A stretch of 64,000 nt of DNA, taken from the NCBI GenBank assembly GCA_020080175.1, contig JAGHQL010000076.1, positions 53,152-117,151 on the forward strand. Reading direction: 5' to 3'. Position 1 is the first letter of the stretch, and every line of letters starts with the position of its first letter. The translations under genes and the position numbers were made by a program. Below are positions 55,034 to 64,000 of the stretch, in pieces. Below the pieces are notes generated by a model, which saw only the letters and a list, made by a program, of their open reading frames with translations, was not told the origin of the DNA and made no database searches. The DNA is from Glutinoglossum americanum (lineage: Eukaryota > Ascomycota > Geoglossomycetes > Geoglossales > Geoglossaceae).

Positions 55034-58000
55034 AGTGTGCGGGTGGGGATCTAATAATTACTTTGAGCAAACTAGCATATATTAATTATTTTTCCCATAA
55101 AGCGTTTTATAACTCCGGTAGCACTTGGGGCTGCAGACACGACATTTCGCAATAAGAATGAAGATTCAGGAGACGAGATTTGAAGTAACTAACTTCCAAA
55201 ATCCAAGAACATGAGAAGTAAGAGAGATGTAATGCTTGGTTCCCAGGGGTGGTAGTAAAGGTCTCGATCAAGGATGATCGTGCGAAGTCTATCCGCCTCA
55301 TTAGGGGGCTTGATGCCTGTAAGGCGTTATCACCTTTGCTGAGCGATCCTACGAGTCAACGCATAACTCGAGTATTTGCGAACCTGTTACGTTTTAGAGA
55401 TCCAGTTGTCGGGTTCCAAAGGCTTGTATCAAAGGGTTTATAATTACGGGGAGCTGGCGTCCACTTCAAAGCTATTGACACCGAGATAACAGAAAACTGC
55501 GGGCAGCTCACCTCAACTTCCATCCCGTTTTGGCGGGTGAGCACGCCGCTCTGGGGCGATCACTTTGTTCCCTTCCCACCCCCTCACCTACTGTCGGCTT
55601 CAGGCATCTATCAATTCAACTGGCACCAAGTCCTTTCGTTGCTTGGTCTTTCCAGTGCCGCTTCAAGTGCTCTTGTCACGTGCATCTCTACTGTGTGTCC
55701 AACTCTACCATTCCATCGACATCCATCGCTCATTTAATCTTCCTGTAAATTTTGAACTTGCAAAATCACACCAATTCTTCTTGTATAGAGTGATCCCGTG
55801 TCTCAGAAACTGCATAGCCTGCGCCACCAACAAGTTTCTAGAGACTCGGAGTCGTCTGAGAATCGTTAGATATTCCCTTATGTTGAATGCTAGACGAAGA
55901 CAATTAAAGTTTACATTCAGGCAATTTACTGTCGGCCCCTATTCTTGCACTTTTATAGCTGGCTACAGGTACTTATATTTCTTCTTTAGACTTATTGTAT
56001 TATGATGAGTTTTGGAACTCTAATCATACGAGATGTGGAGATATCCAGCCAAGGAATGAGGGATGACAGGGTACTTTGATGGAACTAGTAAGTCATGTAC
56101 TAGCTGCAACCACTATCAATCAATTATGTGTGGTGGGGAGGCACCAAGCACATGCTAGTTAACCATAGCAGAGAGCATAGCGGAATTGCCTTTCAGCTGC
56201 ACTCAAATGGCCAGGAAGTGCCTTGACTGAGCGGGATATGAAGATCTAGGGATCCAGTGCCTTGGTATTCTCTACTTGGATTGCTTGGTTGAGCCCTGAA
56301 TGTGCCTCCTTTCTCGAGGTAAGGCAGACGTCGTCCAATGGGGCCTTATGATCCTTTACTGATCAATACGACAGGCAACCGCGAAGCTATATCCTTTGGC
56401 ATGGGTAGTGGCGGGATGCAAATCTATTGGCATGATGGAGACTGGCAGAGAGCTTCGAAGAGGAGCGAGTGAAGTCGCGAAGCGCAGCTACAGTATCCCG
56501 GTCTCTTTGCAATGGGCGATGTGGCGGAGGGCTTACGAATGATATCCTTCAATGACTCGTTTAAGGGCTACACCAGTTAGTCCTCTGAAGTGGCGAAGCA
56601 TGCAGTTTAGGATAACTAGGTGTCGAAAAGTCAGGACATGGAGGTGTGTGTAAATTTTGGTGCGATAAGTCGCTTTTGGCTCCTTGGGGCCGCCTTCGTC
56701 CCCTGGACTGTGCCATCCTAGGCCCCCTTGGATCCGGCTGCCTGCAAAGGGTCTCAAGACCTGGGATGTCTCCGACTTTTACCTAGTTGAGGCAGAATGA
56801 CGTAGGAACGCTTGACTTCCACGAGACAAGGCAGACACAGTTCCAACGAGCGAAGCTTCCCGAGGTTGTTATATATCTACTCTTAGGCTGGAGCACTTCA
56901 GACTGTGCCAGAGGGCCCTCCTGTTGCTACATCTTTGCAAATCGCCTACGAAATACGTGATTCGCCCCTAGTATCGCTGTGACGATCCATGGTTTACGTA
57001 GCAAGAAACTGGTCAAGAGAGCTTTTCGAATCGAGGCAGCTTGTTGCAGTGGAAGAGCAGGGCTTATTGACGCCAGGAAAGCATGAGGCGGTAGCATGGA
57101 ATGATACAGGCATACTTCACTTTCTCGATAGATGACCTTGCAGTGAAAAGGCAGGGCTTGAGGGTGCGTCACTGTTGGATAGCAATTTCCTTTAACCCCT
57201 GCAAGGCACATCCGCAGAGTTGAAGGGCTGTGCATGAAGGGGGGGACCTGAGACCAGTGCTATAGAGAGGAGGCTATGGGTAGGGATACAGCTGCATACT
57301 AATGAGGCTTGAGAAGCAGTTATTTTGAACTGACAATAAGGCACATTGGCGGCATTAGGGGGCTGTTTGTTAGGGAGGGGGAACGTACATATTTCTAAGT
57401 GCATTGCTACAGGGAGAGGATGGAGGGCACGTTGCTAAGCACAGTGTTATCAATGCAGACATGGAACTGATAGCATATAATTGATTGGATAGCATCGCTC
57501 CTCTAGTGATGCTGCGGAGGAAGGAATACCTTATTCCTCCCCCTCATACCAGCTGAATTCGTACATGGCATGGAAGACCCGTACATAACCTTGTCTCCGA
57601 GATGCATGAGATGAGTTCTTTAATACTAGCAAGGCTTAGGCTCGACCAGGGATGGGAGGATATCCTATTAGAAAAGACGATTAGACTAGCATTCCGCCAG
57701 GGACACTACGGAAGAAGAAATGCCTCACTGCCGCCGTTCTGTCAGACCGGTCGAGTGGGTGTGTGGCATGAATGACCTGCGCATGAACTCTAGCCTCCTT
57801 CAAGCCCAGTCAGGGGTAGTGATTACTGTGTTGAATGGACATGACTCAAGACATTATTCGAGCAGAAATGCCAACCTACTGGCTAGCTCGGGAACGACTG
57901 GATAATCCGCCCATTGATACCGAGGGGTGACTAGGCAGGAGGTCCGACTAGCTAACTTGGAATAGGAGAAATAGGCCCACCTGAGCAAAGAAAACGACGG

Positions 58001-58604
58001 GGTACCCTAGTGAGCCTGGTGGGCTGCATAGTGATCAATCAGGCAAAGCGCCAGACTATGAGTCAAGGCAACAGCGAGGCCTTATTAAGCATGAGAACGT
58101 AGCATAGACGAATGTACGATAGATAAGAAGCAGAGAAACATACGTAACAAACTTCCAGCTTTCCCTGAGCAGCTGCAATTCTATTAAATAGTATATGTAG
58201 CCGGAAATAGCCCTTCAGACTCACCTTTTACGCATCTAAGAACTGACTCTGCTCGCTACCAACATTGTATGGGTTCCTTTGCCATGCCTTGCGGCTCACC
58301 TACCCGGGGATTACCTACGGCTCCACTTCATCCTCATTCCTATCGTTTCTGTCAGTCACTGTATGCATCGTATACCGGCATTGACAAGGCACATATCAAC
58401 TTGGATCTAAAAGGGATACTGGCATGGAACGACCAGGCGGCATGCCATTGGGATCTCGAGGCACCTTCGAGGGAATCAAGTAGCTAAGTTCCGAGGCACG
58501 GCCCTCCCAGCTTTCGCTTTCCTATGTCGATCGGGCTCAGGCAAAGATGGTGGAGCGGTATAAGGAGACATTTCAGCAACTAGGAATTACTGAGACCGAG
58601 GCGT
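55034..58604. other. Gene-poor region, no intact gene
   Basis: About 3.6 kb without a supportable gene. Short frames on both strands lack motifs. Around 58480-58610 (+) a stretch reads like decayed coding sequence (SQLSLSYVDRAQAKMVERYK, ETFQQLGITETEAF) with stops in front of it. Old, heavily mutated mobile-element or gene remains are likely but cannot be identified. Confidence 0.45.
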
Positions 58605-59273
58605 TTAGCAAAAATTCATGCTCTCATCGAAAGGAGCTGGGGCTGCCTTTGGGATTAGACGACGACTTGGGGGGCATGAAAGAGCCAAAAGAAGCAGAGA
58701 AAGACTCTTGAGTTGTATATATAATAGAATAGCAGTATAGCCATTATATGTTGAGAATTTAGAATCCCATTCCTTGACGTTCCACCCGAGCTGCAACTTT
58801 CTCGGTGGTGATCTCATTCCAACCTTCTTCATGTGTTGGGTGGCCATAGTAGGTAAGGCAAGTAGTGATCCAACTACATTCTCGTTCATGCTCTTTCCAT
58901 CCAGACTACCCACCGCGGGAGCAGTGCGGGTGAATTTTATCCATGCCCCAGCTAGACGGAGGGTCGGGAAAAATGTAGTTAGGGGTGAGTATCTCACAGC
59001 TGACATACTCACACTCTCTCAACCAAATAAGGGAAACAATTAGCTAAGTCGGGATGGCATAGAGGTTTAGAATGAAAGCTTACCATTGCCATGAGTATCC
59101 AACCAAGCACAGGGTTCATCAGGTTGATCGAAGGGTGGAGGTGATTTAGTCTTATTTGCAACTTCTCCCTGAAGGGAGTTGACAAAGGATTTGGAAATGC
59201 GAACTTGATGAGTAGCAGTAAGGGTGACGCCCAAGTCCTTCTGAGAGGCTTGTACAGATTTGGTGGAAGACAT
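58605..59273 (-). CDS. Hypothetical two-exon protein
   Basis: Frames at 59084-59273 and 58605-58999 join in phase across an 84-nt intron (gtaagc donor, tatgtcag acceptor), giving about 194 aa that start MSSTKSVQASQKDLGVTL and continue ISKSFVNSLQGEVANKTKSP and GKSMNENVVGSLLALPTMAT. The two frames and the donor look plausible, but no family is recognised, and the gene-poor surroundings make a transposon-derived or chance frame possible. Treat this as a candidate only. Confidence 0.3.
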
Positions 59274-60013
59274 GGCAGAGGCTGACTAACTTAGACTTCT
59301 TAGTTACTCCTCTTACTCATGCCTACTGACATGAAGAATTAGAAAGGGATTGGGCTTTGGATCAGTGCCTCCCAAGAGCTATCTTTTCTTTTTTTTGCTT
59401 TCGATTTGACGTCCGGCCCAGCCACTTGTCTAGCTATGCAGACGGTGCAGCTATCTACTTGGAGTTATGTACATCCAACGTGTCACTTAAGAAGACAGCT
59501 CCGCAGGAGCTGGATCCAGATTTCCACCGTCGTTGGACGTCAAACCCTAGCATTCCTCGAGGTCCAAAGTCTCGGGGGTTGTATTTGGAGTTGGGAGGTC
59601 AACACTGGTGAGGAGCAAAACCCAAAACCGAAAACCGCCCTATCTAACTAATTAATGGAGAAAACCCGCAGCAGCCACGAAGCGAAACAAACTCGAATCA
59701 TTCGCCTGGTTTTTGTGCGTCAAGATTCTTTGCTGTTGATTTGATAGCACCTCTCGAACTTGTCGATGTGCATGTGTCATTTTCCTTTTTCCATGTTGCA
59801 TAAAGCTCGCCCCCACTTTCGACTTCTATTCCCAAGTCTTAACCGGCACTGTTCGAGCTATAGACATAGCTATACCTATCACTTTATCTGCTCCGAATAC
59901 ACTCACCGAAACCTTACAGGCTCGATCTCGGTTCCTCTTCATCTTAGTCAAAATTATTATTTCGAATATAGCAGAGAGTTAGGAATCGCAGGATTTAACG
60001 TACAACTGCAGAC
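59274..60013. other. Intergenic
   Basis: 740 bp before the TM/ankyrin gene, presumed promoter. Short frames at 59357-59651 and 59760-60023 have no motif. Nothing else was recognised. Confidence 0.5.
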
Positions 60014-62494
60014 ATGGCCTTAGCGGTGCGGATGCGTCTTATCTCTGTTTCCGTCCTCCTGATGAGCTCTGGCGTAACTGCCAATGGGGGCTGGGACTTT
60101 TCAAACAACCTCTTCACTGATCTTGCTCCGTATGCCGGTTCAATACCATTCTAGGACATCAGGATATCCACTAACCACTGCCGCAAGCTTGCTAGCGCTG
60201 TTCGGCGAGCGTTTTGCACAGCAATTCTTATCAGAGTCCTTCACATGGCTTGATCACATTGGTAATCCGATTCTTTAGTCCGACTGGTTCATAATAGATA
60301 CTGATTTAAGATTGAATGACAGTTTTTGCTATGGCTCCCCTAGGAATCATCACTGCGTTTGTTAGCGCCATCCGTGTTGGCGGCCCGAAGTGGCTTAGAG
60401 CGCTGGTTGGGCGAGCCAGGGAGAACATTGCAGGGGCTGAGGTAGAGCTGATGTCGTCAACATCGCACGAGGTGTGTGAATTGTACAATGGAAAGGCGAT
60501 CGTGCGAACAGTAGGGAAACCGGTGGTAAAACAATTGATCTATTTAGAATGGTTGAAGGACCAAAAAGAGCTTGGGTTGTTCAGCCTGGCCATGCCGGAA
60601 GGATACTTGTCACCGGAAGGTATGCGGGAATATCTCACCATGACAGTGATACAATAATATCTCACCCTCTCTAGATCCCCAAGGCCCGCTTGTCTTACTA
60701 GCATCGAAAGCCACCAACTCCATCCACAGAATCAAAGGCTACACCATGAACAAGTTGCGAAAGCCCGAGCGCAAGGGAGATGTAGAGCTGGGGGATACAC
60801 TGTCTAGGCCCGAGGGATCGCAGCTCCCCGATAAATCTCCACAAGAAAAGGAGCCGCAGTTTGTGGTCAACTCAGACATTAATAATGAAGCTCCTAACAT
60901 CTCACTTAATCTCCACGGCGGGAGCGATATCGTAGAGCTCGCCTTGTTCGCACTCCTTGGAATCATCCTGCAAGCGGGGGTTCTAGTTTTTTCAGGATTT
61001 GCTGCCTATCACCCTCATTTAAATGCGAAGCTTGGAGGCCCTATCACGAGAGCGGGATTTCCTCTGCAGGCTGCAGGAACGATTATTCTCGCACTGGGCA
61101 TGATGTTTTGCTCATTAGTCATTGAACAGAGTACCAAAGAAAAGAGGTGGGTTGTGAAAGACGGCGCAAATTCTTCAGATCCTGGAGTTGGAGGAGAAAA
61201 ACCCGTTCGCGTCTTATGGCTTCAAAAAGGGGATGTCGTCAGCGACCAGAGGTTCGATTCCTTCTTACTCATGGCTGAAGGAAAGCGTGATGAAATACTC
61301 ACATCTCGACGGTCCAATACAACTAATGTCGAAAAGACGGAAGATGAAAAATGCAGCACACCTGCACCCGAAGAAGGCTCATATAAAGGTGAAGTCGATA
61401 CACACAAAAAGGTCTTGGAAAGCGCGCGCAAAAACTACCTTGAAGTACTTACTGTACTCGGCATAGTGTGTGGAATATTCGGGTTTATTGTCCAGTTCGC
61501 AGGCTTTCGTCTATCGAATTGGTCGAGCGCTATTGCGCAATTGGTCGCGGTCTTTCTCATGACCATTCTAAGGGCTGTGGTCCGTCGTGGACTGGTTAAG
61601 AACCCCGCAAAAAAGCAATTGGATGAGAAATATGAGATGGATTGGCTCGCTTTACAGATTGCCGAGAACCCCAACTTTCTGAGAGACTTCAGCGACCCCG
61701 GAAATGCGAAACAGCCTAGTGCCCCGAATTGGGAGGTTATCACCCCTAACCCTGATAATCTCGCATTGCGATGGAATACTGTGACGCAGACTGGGGGCAA
61801 GGGAACACAGACTACGGAAGAGGGACAGGAGGGACAGGCACAGAATGCAGTAAAAATCAGGCAACGATTGGGGCAATTAACGAAATGGGTGGGAGTCGCA
61901 TCTGATCAAGCTATCGCCGTTGCAAATGCTATCGAGGTGATAATGAATAAATTGCTCCCCTCGGTGGAATTTGAAGGAAGGGCAGTTCAGCAAACATTCA
62001 TATGGCGTCTCGGAGTCAGTTATGGGACTAGGCAGGAAATTGGATTTACAGTTACACAAGTCACCAGAGGCCAAATAAAGCTGTGGAGGGTTGACGCAAC
62101 GGAGATCGAGGCTGCTCTATCTCTCTGGAACTATCACTTCTGGAGGAAGTACTATGACTTGAAGACCCGTCAACAGGACTCAGGTCAATATGACTGGCTA
62201 CGATCCGCTAAAAATATAATGGCAAGGCCATGCCGTCGAGTTCTGGGCCCAAATACAGACGCACTCCACCAGGATCTGGCTTGGTGGATCGGTGACGGAG
62301 TTGCGCAAGAAAGTCGGGCTGGATACGAGGGGCAAAGTACTGAGGTCGGTCTACGGTTGGGATTCAGTGGCTTGGAACCGAACAGTGATAGTTCAGGCAA
62401 GTCACCCAAACTCTGGCTCTCCTTGAGTGGCAGAATGTCTCCGTCGATGGATTTGACAGGTGGGTTAAGAGACGAGATTTTGCGTACCGCATGA
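60014..62494 (+). CDS. Fungal TM-domain protein, N-terminal part of a TM-ankyrin protein (ends at in-frame TGA)
   Basis: Four exons, 60014-60129, 60188-60261, 60323-60619 and 60675-62494, join in phase to 768 aa. The N-terminus has a signal-like stretch (MRLISVSVLLMSSGVTA), then NNLFTDLAPLLALFGERFA, FLSESFTWLDHIVFAMAPLG and IITAFVSAIRVGG. Next come RARENIAGAEVELMSSTSHE and VCELYNGKAIVRTVGKP, features of a large, taxonomically patchy group of fungal multi-TM proteins that usually end in ankyrin repeats. Further membrane segments occur (VELALFALLGIILQAGVLVF, AAGTIILALGMMFCSLVI, VLTVLGIVCGIFGFIVQFAG). The frame stops with TGA at 62492-62494; past it the same frame reads KLQALEARMR before a second stop. 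The ankyrin-bearing frame beginning at 62738 is therefore probably the rest of the same protein. Function unknown; a self/non-self or stress-sensing role has been guessed for similar layouts, not shown. Confidence 0.75.
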
Positions 62495-62737
62495 AAACTC
62501 CAAGCCCTTGAAGCTAGAATGCGGTAACATTTGAGCTAAATCTAAGCGGTAATGCAACTCTGGTCTATTGGCAGATCATGGATATGTCCATCCTTCAAAG
62601 ACACAGGTCATCCGTAATGCAACGGCCGACCCGATTTGTGGGAAACATCCATTAAATCCATCCCTCCGAGACATTTCGCATGAAAATCATAGGATAGACA
62701 GGGCTAATAAAATCTAGAGGACTCTAGCAAGCAAAAA

Positions 62738-64000
62738 ATGCTCGAGGTCAATACATCGTGGGAACTTTCCTTGGCCCAGCATATGTTTTCTGCATTCATG
62801 TGGGCAATCGCAGAGAAGGTGCCTAGAAAAGAGCTTGGCCCCGCAACGGTCGATCCGCGCATGTTCAATGTTGATGACTACAGCACGTGGAACTCACCCG
62901 AGCTCCAGAACGCGAAGTTGCTAGAGATTGCGAGAGAAATCCAAAGCTCTGGACTAGGAACATTAGAAGAAGTGTATTCGAGTATTATACCTCCTCTCAG
63001 TTGCGCAAATAAACTCCCAAACGAGGCTATGGTGGAACTAGTTCGACAGAAAGTATTCGATTACGAAACCAACTGCCGTTGGGAAAAGGCTTCTGAAGTT
63101 TACTTACGACTCCTCGAGCTGAGTGAGAAAAGGAGTTTGGCAGATAGATTCGTACGCAAGGCAGTAGCCGCGGCAATCGAGTTTCTCATGCAAGCAACTG
63201 CTGAACCACTAGCAGAAGATCAAGACGCATCCTACAAGGTCGTCCAGGATCTGGAGACAATAAAGCGGAAGTTGGTGGAGAAGCTGAAAGGGTCAGCTCT
63301 ATGGGATGTTACTGTTGGTCTCGGAGCCCTATACATGAAGCAGAATAAGTTTCGTGGTGAACAGTACGAGAGTCTATTCAAAGACAATGAAAAGACGGAA
63401 GCAAATGAGGATTTTACAGATAATTATGAATACAATCAAGAAACAGATGTTCTCGGCTGGACGAAATTACATCATGATGTCCTAGGCGGGCGCGTCGGTG
63501 ATGAGAAGCGTCGGAAGCTGGCCAAATCCAATATTTCAGACATCGCGGGAAGGAGGCCTCTACACTATGCGGTCATGGAGAATAACTTAGATTTGGTAAA
63601 GTACTTTCTGAACGAAGGAGGGGACGTAAACCTGAGAGGGAGAGATGGAATGTTACCTCTGCATTGGGCTGCAAAGTTGGGGCATCATGACGTGGCAAAT
63701 TTTTTGCTTAGGGGAGACGCGAAAAGGGACGCTTCAGACAATGCAGGAAGGACGCCGCTACACTGGGCGGCCAAGGGAGGGCACGAGGTGGTAGTCAAGC
63801 AGCTGCTCGAGACGGGCAAGGCCGATGCGGGGTCGAAGGACCGCGGCGGACGGACGCCGCTACACTTGGCGGCCCAGGGAGGGTACGAGGCGGTAGCCAA
63901 GCAGCTGCTCGAGACGGGCGAGGCCGATGCGGGCTCGAAGGACCACCGCGACGGATGGACGCCGCTACACTTGGCGGCCCAGGGAGGGCACGAGGCGGTA
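62738..64000 (+). CDS. Ankyrin-repeat protein, C-terminal part of the TM-ankyrin protein (runs off right edge)
   Basis: One open frame of 421 codons runs from ATG 62738 to the window end. Residues 1-200 are helical (LAQHMFSAFMWAIAEKV, LLEIAREIQSSGLGTLEEVY, SSIIPPLSCANKLPNEA). From about residue 250 ankyrin repeats begin: GWTKLHHDV, GRRPLHYAVMENNLDLVKYF, GMLPLHWAAKLGHHDVANFL, GRTPLHWAAKGGHEVVVKQL, GRTPLHLAAQGGYEAVAKQL, GWTPLHLAAQGGHEAV. The last three are nearly identical at DNA level and GC-rich, pointing to recent repeat duplication. In homologous fungal proteins, as far as I recall the layout, this part follows the TM part in one chain, so the 243-bp gap (62495-62737) may hide an intron, a further exon (an open stretch 62576-62709 reads HPSKTQVIRNATADPICGKH) or inactivating mutations. 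Confidence 0.75.
   Translation, partial: MLEVNTSWELSLAQHMFSAFMWAIAEKVPRKELGPATVDPRMFNVDDYSTWNSPELQNAKLLEIAREIQSSGLGTLEEVYSSIIPPLSCANKLPNEAMVELVRQKVFDYETNCRWEKASEVYLRLLELSEKRSLADRFVRKAVAAAIEFLMQATAEPLAEDQDASYKVVQDLETIKRKLVEKLKGSALWDVTVGLGALYMKQNKFRGEQYESLFKDNEKTEANEDFTDNYEYNQETDVLGWTKLHHDVLGGRVGDEKRRKLAKSNISDIAGRRPLHYAVMENNLDLVKYFLNEGGDVNLRGRDGMLPLHWAAKLGHHDVANFLLRGDAKRDASDNAGRTPLHWAAKGGHEVVVKQLLETGKADAGSKDRGGRTPLHLAAQGGYEAVAKQLLETGEADAGSKDHRDGWTPLHLAAQGGHEAV

Noticed and set aside
61240-61280. tRNA-like T-arm sequence (GGTTCGATTCC)
   Set aside because: It falls inside a clear coding exon and no cloverleaf can be drawn around it.

Overview
The window looks like nuclear DNA of a filamentous ascomycete (Pezizomycotina; a Leotiomycete-like lineage is possible, but that is only an impression). 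The reasons are short GT-AG introns of about 50-120 nt with CTAAC-type branch sites, Zn2Cys6 and bZIP regulators, secreted cysteine-rich and GPI-anchored proteins, a TM-plus-ankyrin protein of a fungal type, and an AT-rich island of decayed transposons with C-to-T/G-to-A type damage that resembles repeat-induced point mutation (RIP). No tRNA, rRNA or CRISPR was seen. Most genes are spliced, so gene models were built by joining exons whose phases agree.

Left third (1-20 kb): a carbohydrate-binding AMPK-beta-like protein running off the left edge (-), a coiled-coil protein (+), ribosomal protein uS7/RPS5 (-), a GPI-anchored Thr-rich wall protein (-), DML1/Misato (-), an ABC-transporter relic, the recombination factor SWI5 (-) carrying a 68-bp palindromic insertion exactly at a splice donor, a secreted EEP-fold nuclease-like protein (-), a secreted Cys-rich protein of unknown function (+) and a single-pass Cys-rich membrane protein (-).

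Middle (20-26.7 kb): a degraded repeat island with a Ty1/copia RNase H remnant, a 53-bp tandem array, a GGCGCC-bearing array, a possible solo LTR and a frameshifted chromodomain relic. After it comes a dense housekeeping block: cytochrome P450 (+), SDA1 (+) convergent with a PP2C phosphatase (-), a nine-exon Zn2Cys6 regulator (+) convergent with a bZIP factor (-), and a MoaA-MoaC molybdenum-cofactor gene (+) whose intron could switch between a Gly-Gly-terminated MoaA and a MoaA-MoaC fusion.

Right third (45-64 kb): a 4.5-kb gene-free stretch dense in homopolymers, then GTR2 (+, with a GC-AG intron inside the P-loop), a neuferricin-like cytochrome b5 protein (+), RPS25 (-, with an exon that contributes only the ATG), a Cys-rich membrane protein (+), about 5 kb of gene-poor DNA, and a TM/ankyrin gene that appears split by an in-frame stop and runs off the right edge in near-identical ankyrin repeats. 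There is no biosynthetic cluster. The genes are mostly independent housekeeping functions (ribosome, 60S export, TORC1 signalling, Moco synthesis, mitochondrial inheritance) mixed with accessory secreted and surface proteins next to the repeat-rich parts.
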